Translations under genes and position numbers: made by a program
DNA from: Geosiphon pyriformis
Lineage: Eukaryota > Glomeromycota > Glomeromycetes > Archaeosporales > Geosiphonaceae
Assembly (NCBI GenBank): GCA_016748015.1
Contig: JAAOMT010000602.1
Span: 1,176,439-1,240,438, forward strand
Direction: 5' to 3'
DNA length: 64,000 nt
In this document: positions 47,216 through 59,261 of the stretch, one piece after another
Position numbering within the stretch: position 1 is the stretch's first letter
How the letters are laid out: each line of letters starts with the position of its first letter
Notes under the pieces: model-generated
Databases searched by the model: none
What the model saw: the letters and a program-made list of their open reading frames with translations, nothing else
What the model was told of the DNA's origin: nothing

Positions 47216-49191
47216 TTTGGTGATAAAAATAGACAAACCACTAATAAACAAAAAAAGACTTCTCACTTTGCAATTGATAGAAATGGTTACCATTTTGTTA
47301 TTATTAATGAAGATATTATTAATCTGAAAAAACTTGCTAGCAATATCTAAAATGTGTTAGATAATAGTTTGACTGCTACCAACTCAAATTGTATTATTAA
47401 TAAAAGCCTTAGCAGCAAAAAAAATTAACAAACCAGTTCAAAATTCTACACAACCAGATTTGGTGACAAAATAAAAAATCAATTTATACTTATACACACT
47501 TTTTTGTCTCTTGATTTTACACAAAAAAAGATCATAAAATATGCACTATAAGAGAAATAAGAACACTTTTCTCTGGTCCAAACCATTATGCACTTAATAA
47601 TCACCAGAAAATCCAAAGTTGGTCATAATCCTGTTAACACAGCCATTGTAAATACCACCAAAAAATCTAATGAATTTGCTACACATTTTTATTTTAATTA
47701 AATTTTTTTAAGATGCTTTTATTCAACTAAGTTATAAGTCTTTTGCATGTGCTGCAAAACCAATCAAAGTTTACAGTTCTTTTCCAAAGCATCCTCAATT
47801 ACTAAATCAATGGCAAAAATAGAAAATTGTGTTGTCATACTCTTCAAAACTGAAAAATTATTCTCACAGAGAACATCAAAAGTGCTACAAGCCAAAAAAA
47901 TTCTGTTAGAAAAAATCTTGGAAAGAATTTTACAAACAGTTTTAATTAAAACAATGGATTAAGTATTTGTAAAAATGCCTTTCTACTTATATGGTTTGAA
48001 GATCATCAAAATTCAAGCTTCCTTCCAGAAACTAAGTACCAATTTACAAGTTAAGCATAAATTTAAAAACACCAAAAATGCATTCAAAATAAATCTGTCA
48101 TAATGTTTTCAGAGCTTATTGAAGATACTAAAAAGACTGGCAGCTTTGCTATTAGATAAACCAAAAATTACATTAAACAATTCACCAAAACTAATTAGAC
48201 ACATCATATTTAAGAAGGCATCATCAAAAACATACTCCATTATATTTCTTAGTCTATCCTTTCATAATCACATCTACTTTGGACTTAACCAAATCAGATT
48301 TCAAAATCAGTTTGTTATTAACAATCAGATGGTCTAAAACCACTTTGCAAAAAAAATATTCCAACACACTTCTAATAATATGACTCTTGTTTATCTCAAA
48401 ACTATTTATTCTGTTGTTAATTACTAACCTAATTCAAGATTTTTCAGTATGTTTCAATTATAATATCTTAAAAAAACAGTATGATTTTCTAATTTTAACC
48501 AAAGCAGATCTAATAGTATCAAAATATAAACCCAAAAGAAAAAGAAACTTTACTATAGAAGCATTTACAGTAATAAATTTGTCTCATGTATTAAGCAACA
48601 AAGTAAACTTATTGTTAAAAACCAGACAAAAAGCCTTAACTAGCTTTGATGTCAAAAGTTTCAACTTGTGAAAATAAGAAGATTTCTTAGTAAAAACACT
48701 ATTATAACTTTTGAACCAAGACTTTGAAAAAACTTTATTGGCCAAAAGACAAACAACTTTATGAACAACACTCTACATGCTATTTAGGTCCAAAAAGCAA
48801 ATAAAATTAAAAAACTTATCAATGAATAAGGTTCTATTATTACAAATTAAAATCCTAAACTGTTTTTATTTAATGCTATCTGAATTTTTGAAGTTGAACT
48901 TCTACCTATTCTTATTGGTCTGAACATAAGTGGTCCTTAGAATTGGATTCAAGATATCCTCAAGACCAATTGTGATCTAAACAGTACTGTAATTAGTGTT
49001 AAAAAATTTCTTTATGCTTACTATCTTCTCACTTATCAGTGTATTTGCCAAACTATGTGAAATAAAAATATAATTAATGGTTTTTTTCACATTTTTTGAA
49101 TTCTTCCAAGTGGGAGTCTTTACATATAAACTTCCAACCAGAGAATTAACTAAACCCAAATCCATATACTTTCTAAAACTAGCACTTTACT
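47216..49191. repeat. Right copy of 1,976-bp direct duplication beside the gap
   Basis: The copy is identical by eye to 45220-47195. Beyond it (49192 onward) the LINE continues in frame order, so this copy is the one connected to ORF1 and the endonuclease start. Confidence 0.9.
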
Positions 49192-49480
49192 TAGTACTAT
49201 TTTCATTAAAATTACTCCTTAATATAACAAAAGTGTTTTCATTGCAAACTCTGACAATAAAAAAATTAATAATATTAGCCTAACTCAAGTGTCTATCTGA
49301 AAAGACCTCAATATACAAACCCAATACAACAACTAATTGTTTGTTTTTAAACAATAAATAAATTGACAACAACCTATCCAGAATCTCAAAAACTTTCAAA
49401 ACATGCTTTATCAAATAAACACTTATGATTACAACAACACTAGCACCCAAGAATCCAGAATTTAAACCTGAAGTAAACAT
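48977..49480 (-). pseudogene. LINE AP-type endonuclease (decayed)
   Basis: Minus-strand frames read GLVNSLVGSLYVKTPTW, KKTINYIFIS (for D-x-I/V-F) and FFNTNYSTV, where the endonuclease normally has S/T-D-H-x. The catalytic Asp-His pair is lost. An upstream piece (49480-49280) has AP-endonuclease-like hydrophobic strands. Confidence 0.65.
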
Positions 49481-49671
49481 TTTAACACTAGAAAATTTAT
49501 TTGTAATCTAAAACCTAATGCTAGAATAAAGCTTAGTTTCAATAACAATTGAAATATCATTCTTAAAATCCAAATACCAATAGACAATATCTTTCTACTT
49601 TGCAATATTGTTTATCTTTTTGACATTACATGTAGTAATTTTCCATACCAGACTACTCATTGAAAAGAAGT

Positions 49672-51540
49672 TTAGAAAAATGCACTATCAGCCAAAACCA
49701 AACTGTCAAAACAGACTGACAAACTCAGTACTAAGGCAGAAAGTCTCTTCAACATATTCTTTAATTTAACCACATTAGGAGAAGTGGATAAATCCAAAAC
49801 TGCAGCAGTTTTGCCACTAGTGGCTTTATCCAAGCTCTTTTTTATCACTATATTACTCATCTAATTATGTAATAGAAATGTTATTAGCAGTTAACATTCA
49901 GAGTTAGGCTGAAAAACTGCCAGCATAAGTGATTTTAATCTCTTAGCCAATTCACCAATTTGTTTTGCAAAACTGGTAAGACTGCTTTTAATGTTGACCA
50001 AACATAATTTCAAATCATTCATAACAAACAGAAAAGATTTATTATTATTAACAGAACCAAGATATAGTTTATCCTTATAATGTACATACATAAAAGAAGC
50101 ACCAACCACTGATGTCCAAGTTTTCTTACCAAAAGCCAAAGGACAAGAGATGAGTGCAGACTTTTTTTCATAAATCTTTGCCAATCTGAATTGATTATGG
50201 GCTAAAAGAGGAGACTTCCTGCTTTTCAGAGCCAATAATACCTTTACAGACTTACAAATAAGAGATATATGACCAGAAATCTTACAAACAAAACACAAAA
50301 CAAGAGACAGATATAACCAATAAAAACCAACTTTTTTTATAATCAGAGTTACAATTATTGTATTAGTTATATCCAACTTAGAGCCAAAGCACACAATAAC
50401 ACAACAAATATAGGTATAATTAACAGAATTATGATTAATGATGCAAGTTTTTTTACCAACTGAACCAATGAATTTCCAAATATCATGAGCAGTTATTTTT
50501 ATGAAAAGTGTATAAAACAAAGCCCTAAACTCATCTTTGAAATCTCATGTTTATTTATTAAGATCAGCTCTAGCTACTTAAACAGGATCTTTTTTAATAA
50601 AAATAGACCACTCAGAAGCCAAAAAATTGGTCTAATTCTGATCTTCCAATTTGATGATTGCTTTTTGCTACAAATTTACCAATTGTATCTTGATTGACTT
50701 AATAACATCAAAATTAAATACAGCAGTACACACAGCTTTAACAGATGTTTTCACAGAAATTTCTTTCAACATAATTGTCTAATTCATGTGATTGTTGACA
50801 GGATGCTTAAAATTGGTGTTTATTACAATACCTCAACCATTTATCATTTTAGCTACAGTCATTATTGCTTTTTCAGATGTAAAAAAGGCCTGAATAATTT
50901 TACCAAATTTTGAGAGAATAAAAATTCTCTTAAAACCATTTACACTAGAGAAGAGTTTTCTGACAAAATACAATTTATCCTAAGCAGATTTGCCAGCCAT
51001 TACCATAAGATCAATATTTAAAGCAAAAAACTTCCTAATTAAAACTTAAACTATAAGTTTAAGAGAGAGAAAAGGGAAAAGCAAAAGCAATTCATCCAAA
51101 ACATTACTATTATTATTACTGTCCATACCAAATTCAATTGTACCCAGAGGCTTTCTAAGCACATGTTTTATAACTATTCTCTTTGGATCTTTGGATGTTA
51201 TATTAGCATTATTACTATCAGATTTCCTTCTACTTTCCTGTTAGAAACTTGTCTCTTCTACCAAATACTTCTCCTCCATATTTATACTCTTCAACTTGGT
51301 AGTGTTTCCACTTACATGCTTAATTAAAATATCAGCAGCTCTTTTCATAGAAACACCAACTACAATAACAGATTCTTTTAACAAACCACTTTTGTGTTTT
51401 TTCTTAGCAGAGAAGTCAACAATAGCAAAACCAGAAAGTGACTTTTTCTTCGATTTTTTTATAATAAAATTACTATCATTATTACTACCAGCTTTATACT
51501 TGAACAGAAAAGATTTGGAAGTATTTAACTAAATAGCAAA
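49672..51540 (-). pseudogene. LINE ORF1 with CCHC zinc knuckle (decayed)
   Basis: The minus-strand frame at 50520-49891 has an RRM-like/nucleic-acid-binding part and one CCHC knuckle, CFVCKISGHISLIC, then a helical Lys-rich tail. Upstream pieces to about 51540 include RKFFALNIDL and KLFSSVNGF, matched by the ORF1 fragment at 41,340-41,690. Confidence 0.7.
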
Positions 51541-51545
51541 ATAGA

Positions 51546-52278
51546 AATAAGACAACAAAAACTTTTTTTAAAATTTGGACTTTTTCAAAAATTTAAGACA
51601 CAGAAAAAAAAGAAATTTTTCCAATGTTTATTATTTATTAATCTTTTTATATAATTTATTTTTAATATTGGTAATTTTTTTTAAACTTTAAAATGTTTTT
51701 TATTTAATTTATTATATAAGATAACCAATTTTATTATTAAAAAAACCAAAATATTTATAAATCTAACAATAAACTTAACCAATAAAATCAACTTAATCAA
51801 ATTAAATTTTAAAAAAACCAATTTAAAATTAACTAGTAACAATAATAGCAAAATTTTATCATAAAACTTTATATTAATAAAACAAGATTTAAAAATCTTA
51901 AAATTAAAAACAATTATGTATTTTAATTATTAAAAAATTTAAAAACTTAAAAATAAAATAAATATTATTATAAACTTAAAATATTAATTTGTTAATCATA
52001 AAAACAGTATAATTAAAACAATAATAATTAACTTAGTTTTAAATATAATATAAAAAATAATAATTTTTATTAATTAAAAAAGAAAAAAAATTTATATTAT
52101 TTTTTATTATTAAAATAATTAATTAACAAAAGTTATTTTAATAGTTTTAAAATTTTTAAAATACATAATAACATATTATTATGGCCAATATAATTTAAAT
52201 TATTCATAAAAATATTATTAAAAACACTTATTATTTTTTTAATATTATTTACAAAAATTTAAAGAAAAATATTATATA
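51546..52278. other. A+T-rich block between LINE copies
   Basis: Almost only A and T, with no ORF. It is the boundary between the minus-strand LINE and a plus-strand LINE tail. Confidence 0.6.
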
Positions 52279-52680
52279 ATGAATTTCGTCTGTTACTTGG
52301 CTGAGAATCATAGGATGAACCTCTGGCTCTTTAGAGCTAAGTTCAGGTTTGACATGGAGAGAAGTGATTTGATTGGTAATGATGTTGTTGTGGCTAGTGC
52401 TTTTAGTGTGGGTGCTCTGTCTCTTTCAGCTGGCATGGTCTGTCTTACTAGTGTGTTGGATTCTCTTAATGTCAGTTTCAGTTTTAAGAATAGGTTCTTG
52501 TTTTTGTCTGGTGCTGTTCATAGAGTTAGTGTTTCTATAAGTGTGTAGTATTGCCTTGATTGGCTCAAGTGGCTGGTCACATGTAGCAAATGCGTGAACC
52601 ATGTTTAGTTAGCTACTTTTCTTTGTAACTTATTCTAGACTTTGGTTGGGCTGCATTCGTTAATAAATAAATAAATAAAA
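52279..52680 (+). mobile_element. LINE 3'-terminal fragment (plus strand, least decayed)
   Basis: The 89-codon C-terminal ORF2 tail (MNFVCYLAENHRMN... to VSVSISV, stop at 52546) is followed by a 3' UTR (TGGCTGGTCACATGTAGCAA) and the end TTGGGCTGCATTCGTTAATA with (AAAT)n tail. Its G+C content is clearly higher than that of the other copies, so it is probably the youngest. The 5' part is missing. Confidence 0.8.
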
Positions 52681-53810
52681 TATATTATATAAAATACAAC
52701 AAAAACAGAAATAATAATAAATATTACAGAAAATTTAACAATATTTAAAATAATAAAAAACAGAAATCTAATAAACATAATTTGGTTAACAATATTTAAA
52801 AAAGTTTAAATAAGAAATTTTATATAAAACAGCTTAATATTATTTTTAAATTCTAATTTTATATTATTAAAATTATATATAAATTAAAAAACAGTTTTAA
52901 TATAAACCATACTAGATAGCAATTGGGCTGTACTTGTTAAATAAATAAAAAATATAAATCAATTTGGTTTTAAAAAAACATTAAACATTAAAATAAAAAC
53001 TATTTGTTTAAAAATTTTTTAATAATTAATAATAATTTTCTAAGTATTAAAAACAAAACTATTAAAAACCAGTTTTAATTTTTATTTAATTATTTTATTT
53101 CTTAAGATTAAATAATATAATAAATTAATTAATTAAAAACAAATACAAAAATATAACTTATTTTGCTTTTAAAATTAAAAATCAATTAAAATTTAACATA
53201 TTAAGTAATTTAATTATATATTAATTAAAAGTAGTTTAGTAAATATATTGTTACTACTATTATCTAAAAAAATTATTGTTTACAAAATTAATATAATTAG
53301 TAAAAAAATCAAGTAATATTTTGAAAAATACCAAAAAAAAATTGTTTTTTTGTTTTTTTGGCTTTTTTAATTATTTAAACTAATATAAACAAAATAATAA
53401 TAATAAAAATAACTTAATTATTAGCCTATTATTAAAAGTTTTAAAATTTTTTATAATAATAATAATTATATTAAAATTAATTTTAATTAGTTATTTAGAA
53501 AAAACTTTGTATAAAAAAACTCTTAAAGCCAAAAATAATACTTAAAACCAATAAAAAACTGGTTTGCTATTATTTTATTTAAAAAAACAATCATAAATAT
53601 TTTATTAATAAAAAATACTACTAAGTATTTCAAAAAATTAAAAAAATTGATTGTAATTATAAAAATATAAGAAAAAAAAAGTTTTATCTAAAATTATCTA
53701 AAATTATTAATTTAATAAAAAAAAAAAACAAGAATTGTAAACAAAAATCAACAATAACTCATATTAATTAAAATAAGATTTTAACTTTTAAATTCTTTTG
53801 TTGCATAATG
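52681..53810. other. A+T-rich region with one more LINE 3' end at 52905-52950
   Basis: At 52905-52950 the family 3' end recurs (ACTAGATAGCAATTGGGCTG then TACTTGTTAAATAAATAAA). The rest is A/T-only DNA without ORFs up to the 3' flank of the next gene. Confidence 0.55.
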
Positions 53811-54118
53811 TTTACCAAAACTCAAAGCAGTAAGTGCATAAATATATAAAAACTTAATGTTTTGGGAAAAATATCTTTTCCCACCTTTAAATCATTTTTT
53901 AAATATAGCATAAAACTTTCATAATTCTTGAATATGGTTTGATTAGGCAGACAAATTTTGTATGCCCTTACCTCTAAAGGCAAAAGGACCTGCAATAGCA
54001 ATGTTCGCAACTCAAATACAATATTAAATGATAGATAAATTCATTTATATCTAAATTATTCCAAGGTTCTGAGCTTTGAAAATCTTTGACATTTTAGAAC
54101 GTTGCTCCTTTGGGCTTA

Positions 54119-56315
54119 TTAAGATTTTACCTCTAAATTACCAAGATCATCACCATCATCAATTTTCAAATTGCCTATTTCTTCTACCAGCAAATAACCT
54201 GATTTCTCACTTGCTGTATTTGGGGGTATTTGACTTGGGTCTAAAGATTTCAATGGAGTCACCAAAGACCGAAGTTTTGGTAATGGTGACGTCGAGGGAG
54301 AGAGTGATCTATCAATTGCTAGGGATATGGCTGTTGATAAAGGAGTGGATGTTTTTGTTTTGACTGGGGTTATGTTAGAAGTGGTTTTAAAAGATCGGTC
54401 TACAATTGGTGAACGATATTTTGCTGACGATACCCGAGAAGTGTTAGATGACTTTCCCATAGGTGAATCAGTCGAGGTCGATGACTCAGTGGGAGATGTT
54501 GCATTGGCGGCAGCGGCAGCAGCAGAAGAGGAAGAAGAATTATCATCTTTAAGGAATAAGTTTATTTTTTCATCGCTTATTTCTGTGTGCTGTTTCTGTT
54601 CGGACGTTTCCAAAGCACTCAAACGGATAACATATTCAAGAAAGCTCAACGTATTTAAAGTATTACGATAGGTCTCAGAATCTTCAAGTTTAGTTAAATA
54701 ATCCTTTCCAATTGTAGGGATTCCCTCGACGCCTCCGGAAATGGCTTGACTCTCTTGAATATCTTCTTTAAAATCACCATCATCACTTATTGTATTCTCG
54801 CTGGACGATTCGTGGTCGCTTAATGGAAGCCTCTTCAGAGTAAAATCTATATCTTGATCGTCAACACTATCTTCATTTCCTACACTGTCTGAGTCATTAT
54901 CAGCATCTTCCTCATCGAAATAAAATTCAGCATCTTGAAATAATTCTAATCCAAAGCATTCAACATGAGGTGTGTCACTTAATTCTAACGCACGCTTATC
55001 AGGGGTCACAGCTACTGGGGGAATATATAATTCTTTCATGTTGTGTTCAGCAAATTCCTCCCTGTTATTAGTGCCATCTTGTGATGGATTTCTCATGAAT
55101 TCACCCTTGTACGATCCCTTTACAACTTTCAACACAAGGACTGGTGTTCTTGAATCTTCAATATTTAACATTGATCCGGATGAATTGTAAAAGAGCCTAG
55201 AGATTTCGAAAACTGGGATTCGGCGGACTTTTCCAGGTATTTTTTCGCTACTTTCCAACTTTGCGCTAGTTTCTCGCTTTTTCTTATCGTCTCCCAGATC
55301 AAACTCTTCATGATACCTCCCATCGTTTAAATCCTCTGTCAAAATTAGTTCATAAACAAATTGTTTCTTTTCATCGCTATTAGTCTGACGTATTCGAACT
55401 ATTTCTCCATCGCATTTAGTGAATTCTTCTTTCCATGTAAAATCTCCAACACTTTTTGGACGGAAATTACCCGCAAATAAATAATATAGTTTAAGTTTGA
55501 AAAGAGGACCTACACGAACTCTATGGTGTCTTTCAACGATGAATTTTCGATGAGCTTCATTGAGAGCCGAAGAGGCTTGGAGCAAAAGTGAGGGGCTCAC
55601 ATGATTTCGTAGAGAAACACCAAGATTTGCACCACTTGTAGTGAGCACCAAATTGAGATAAGGTACAAATTCTCTTATTTTTTCATTTAATGCTTTCATA
55701 TCTTTTAAAACCCTAGCATGATCAATATTTGGTTGAACAGTCGATGGCCCCGACATGGATTCGCTTAATTCATGAGGCTCAATAGTAAGCATGTGACCAA
55801 AAGCATCAATCTCTTTGCGTAACTGAACTGCCTGTGAAACAGCGGGTTCGATAAAGGTATTTCCACGCGCACTGATAATCTCAATTAAGTCAATAGATGG
55901 CTGAACAATTCGTATATTTGCATCAAGGCTCTATGATGTAAGGCAAGATAGAGTTATTTAACGACAAAATTTCTTACTACCTGTTCTTATGTCAACGGCA
56001 ATACCGTTTTCACTCGCTCGAGTTCAGTCGTATCACTTTTACGCGTAGTTGAGTCATACTTGATGTAATTTGTAACTTGTCTCTAAATGAAAAAGGTAGA
56101 AATCAGTGTCATGTTAATGTCATAAAAAAGCGAGGGTCCATTTAGAAGAGAGAAAAATAGTACCATAGCATAATTCGTGCTATAAGCGAAAGCCGCTTTA
56201 CCAACCTGAATAGACAAATTGATTGAGAAACTGTTAGCTGACAGGAAATAAAAATTTGAAAAAAGCGTACGAAAGTCGCGGTGTGAAGAGCAAGTTTTGT
56301 TAAGATCTCGTCCAT
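54119..56315 (-). CDS. RanGTP-binding protein, Yrb30-like
   Basis: Exons are predicted at 56315-56271, 56205-56164, 56082-56005 and 55930-54119, giving 658 residues; all three introns are phase 0. The spliced N-terminus (MDEILTKLALHTATF, then VGKAAFAYSTNYAM) and IRIVQPSIDLIEIISARGNT followed by an LRKEIDAFG stretch match the fungal RanGTP-binding Yrb30 family as I remember it. Those proteins bind Ran-GTP in nucleocytoplasmic transport. The middle holds FKLKLYYLFAGNFRPKS. The C-terminal half has an acidic stretch (EEDADNDSDS) and Ser/Thr/Ala-rich low complexity (SSSSSAAAAAAN). The protein is longer than yeast Yrb30 (about 440 residues), mainly from these parts. It is transcribed divergently from SLU7 over about 210 bp. 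The family assignment is from recall, without a search. Confidence 0.72.
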
Positions 56316-56370
56316 TACAAAAGTGAATTGAGTCAACAATGGGAGTAAAGGCTGTTAATATGTTATGATT

Positions 56371-56384
56371 AAATCACGTGATTT
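56371..56384. promoter_or_regulatory. Palindromic E-box in the divergent Yrb30-like/SLU7 promoter
   Basis: AAATCACGTGATTT is a perfect 14-bp palindrome centred on CACGTG. It sits between two divergent start codons about 210 bp apart. CACGTG is the core site of fungal bHLH factors, including the SREBP and Cbf1 types. Which factor binds is unknown. Confidence 0.6.
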
Positions 56385-56525
56385 TGTCAATTTATCAAAT
56401 TGGTCAGTACAAAAAAGCTTGGGGAACTCGAGAATAAATTCACATAATTTTCTTCTTGGGTGACCGAATTTTAGCCAGGGACGATAGAGAAAAAAAAACA
56501 AGCCCCAAAAAGCAGGAACTTCAGC

Positions 56526-58967
56526 ATGTCATCTATTTCTTATACATCAAGTAAGTCCTTTTCTGAAGTTTCTCTTGAGTGAACATCACCATATTAAGAT
56601 CAAAGATTTTCGAACAGCAAATAAGCTTAGTCGTGAGGACTACCGAAGACAAAAAGACCTTGAAGCTGCTCGAAAAGCCGGTACAGCCCCAGCTGAACAA
56701 GATGAGGAAGGAAAAGACATTAATCCACACATTCCACAGTACATTGCAAAGGCTCCTTGTAAGCAACTATCTTTATTATTATTCTTTTTAGCTTCGAATT
56801 ATATCAGACATAACAACATCGGGTTTGATTACAGGGTATATCGATAGTGGACGCCCAACTTTAAAACATCAAAGAGTTCAGGAAAATGAAACCGAGAGAA
56901 TAGAACCAGAATGGTATGCCCGAGGCCTTCGAGCTGTAAGCGAAAGATTCCGGTATTTCCTAATTATTATCAAAGAGCAGTTGCTGGATTTGAGTAAATG
57001 AAAGTAATTAAAACCCTTAATCCAGGGTGTGGCAGCTACAAAATTTCGCAAAGGAGCTTGTGAAAATTGTGGTGCAATGACACATAAGGCAAAGGATTGC
57101 ATGGATCGGCCACGAAAAACCAAAGCTAAATGGTCCGGTCAAGATATAAAGGTATCTAATGAAATCAAATTTAATGTAAAATAATTCAATTGACAATATT
57201 TTTATTGGTGATTTTATCAGCCCGATGAAATTATCCAAGAACTTGAGTTAGATTACGATTCGAAGCGAGATCGATGGAATGGTTATGATCCTTCAGAGCA
57301 CGCCAAAATCTATGAAGGTGTGAGAAATATTCACCCCTTTTCATTTCTCAATATCCCTGATTACGAATGTTTGAAAGATATCTAATTTTTAGTATTAACA
57401 TATTGCAAATTTCAAACATAATTTGTTTAGAATATGAAAAAATCGAAGAGGCTCGTCGTAAATTAAAAGCTAGTGAACTTGATAAACAAAGTACCACTGA
57501 GCTTGTCAAAAAGACTGGTGAACGTGGTAACGCAGAATTTTCTAGTGATGAGCAGGAAGAAGATGAAGACAAGTATGCTGAAACATCCGATATGCCGGGC
57601 CAGAAAGTCAACACTAAAACCAGGACAACAATTAGGAATTTGAGGTAGTTCTTGCTATATATACACACACATACATACATGCATCACAAATATTTCTTAA
57701 ACTCACTAGACATCATTAAATTAATTTTATTAGAATCCGAGAAGATACAGCCAAATATCTAAGAAATCTAGACGCAAATTCAGCTTATTATGATCCAAAG
57801 ACACGTTCGATGCGTGACAATCCTAATGTTGGAACAGATGAAGATGTAAGGCTTGGGGGTCGAATTATTGGAGTTATTTGGCATTTATTAGATTTCATAT
57901 ATTTAGCTTCAACATATTTAGGCCGTGTACGCAGGAGACAATTTTGTTCGTTATACAGGGGATGCTCCAAAAATGGCAAACCTTCAATTGTTTGCATGGC
58001 AGGCCTATGAAAAAGGCAACGATGTCCATCTACAAGCTAATCCAACTCAAGGAGAACTATTGCATAGGGAATACCTTCAAAAGAAAGAAAAACTCAAGGA
58101 TAGTAGCAAGGAGTCGATTTTAGCAACATATGGTGGCGAAGAACATTTAGATGCACCTCCAAAAGAGCTTCTTTTGGCACAAACCGAGAGTTACGTTGAA
58201 TATTCGAGAACCGGAAGAGTTATTCAAGGGCAGGAAAGGGCCAAAGCTAAATCCAAATACGAAGAGGATGGTATGACTTTTAAACTTAAAATAAATTTCA
58301 ATGTTTTATTTATTATCGACCTGAAATTTTTTATTCCAGTGTACATAAATAATCATACAACAATTTGGGGGTCTTTTTGGGCCGATGGATGTTGGGGATA
58401 CAAGTGCTGCCGATCTTTTATCAAAAATTCATATTGTACTGGTTTAGTTGGCATTGAGGCTGCTCAAACTGCCAAATATGGAGCTCTTATATATGATGGA
58501 GGCAGTCAAGCTTCTTCAATGTCTAATTCTAATCAGCCCGTTAAGACTTTAGTAGAAATGCATGCAGAGAATTTGCTTAAAAAATCGAATATTGATGAGG
58601 AAAGCCCTGATGCTAATAAACATTTCAAACGTAAGGGCTTTGGGGAAGGTGACATTCAATTAAATGAAAAGAGACTTAAGAAAGCTCTTGAGGATGAGCA
58701 AAGACGACAGAAGTTGAGACCTGGTGAATTACTGGATGATCGAAAAAGACCCTACAATAACGCGTATAATCTTGGTAATGCACGTTCAGTAAACGATACC
58801 GAGATTACAGAAGAAGAATTGGAAGCATATCGTCTTAAAAAACTATCGTATGTTTTTAAAAGCCAATTTGTGAACATTTTTTCTCTATCATGTGCTTACA
58901 ATAGCTATTTATTATATATTGAAGGCATGAAGATCCAATGGCGAATTATATCGACAAAGATAAATAA
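56526..58967 (+). CDS. slu7: Pre-mRNA-splicing factor SLU7
   Basis: SLU7 acts in the second catalytic step of pre-mRNA splicing and helps choose the 3' splice site, in the nucleus. Ten exons are predicted (56526-56550, 56618-56758, 56835-56935, 57026-57151, 57221-57317, 57431-57644, 57734-57845, 57922-58270, 58340-58847, 58925-58967), giving 571 residues, near the animal length. Hallmarks are [19 protein letters not shown], the CCHC knuckle [14 protein letters not shown] (about residues 99-112), [51 protein letters not shown] and [14 protein letters not shown] followed by GYKCC. The C-terminus [12 protein letters not shown] comes from a small last exon. The first exon is least certain: it starts at the only upstream ATG and needs a 67-nt intron. 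An alternative is a non-AUG start in the open frame near 56575. Confidence 0.93.
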
Positions 58968-59261
58968 TTTCGTTTTTATTGGAAACAATACTATTTAACA
59001 TTGAGGAATAGCTCCCCGGATTTATTTAGTCACTACTTTCTGAATTTACTTGAAAAAATAAAAATACTGTTATGCAACTTGGAAAATCAGCTGATATGTT
59101 TCATGGCTTTTGACAACCGCTCCCACATTCTGGGATAAAGACTGGAAATCTACTCTATATAAATTTCAGTCTCAATCGCTAACTTTTTGGATCATATATT
59201 GGTAGGATTGACACCAGGGTGGTTATTTTACACAACTCTATTAAGAATTAGAATAATTTAG
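58968..59261. other. Convergent intergenic region SLU7 / RBM5-like
   Basis: 294 nt holding both 3' flanks. No gene seen. Confidence 0.6.

Larger units (their letters stand above)
42916..51545 (-). mobile_element. LINE (non-LTR retrotransposon), decayed, minus strand
   Basis: Read 5' to 3' on the minus strand: ORF1 with CCHC knuckle (51,540-49,670), AP-type endonuclease (about 49,480-48,980), reverse transcriptase (about 48,900 down to 44,515, broken by the duplicated segment), RNase H (44,413-43,760), C-terminal part to 43,029, and the family 3' end at 42,916. True length is about 6.6 kb if the duplicated 1,996 nt (including Ns) are removed. Catalytic sites have decayed: RT FVDD-type to FINN, endonuclease DH to NY. 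It is surrounded by A/T blocks. The 5' end is uncertain. Confidence 0.85.

Noticed and set aside
45220-49191. Genuine recent segmental duplication within the LINE
   Set aside because: The copies look identical and end exactly at an N gap inside an old decayed element. An unmerged contig overlap explains this better.
54327-54671. 114-aa plus-strand ORF with a Glu/Ala run
   Set aside because: It is the antisense of the Ser/Ala-rich low-complexity part of the Yrb30-like gene.
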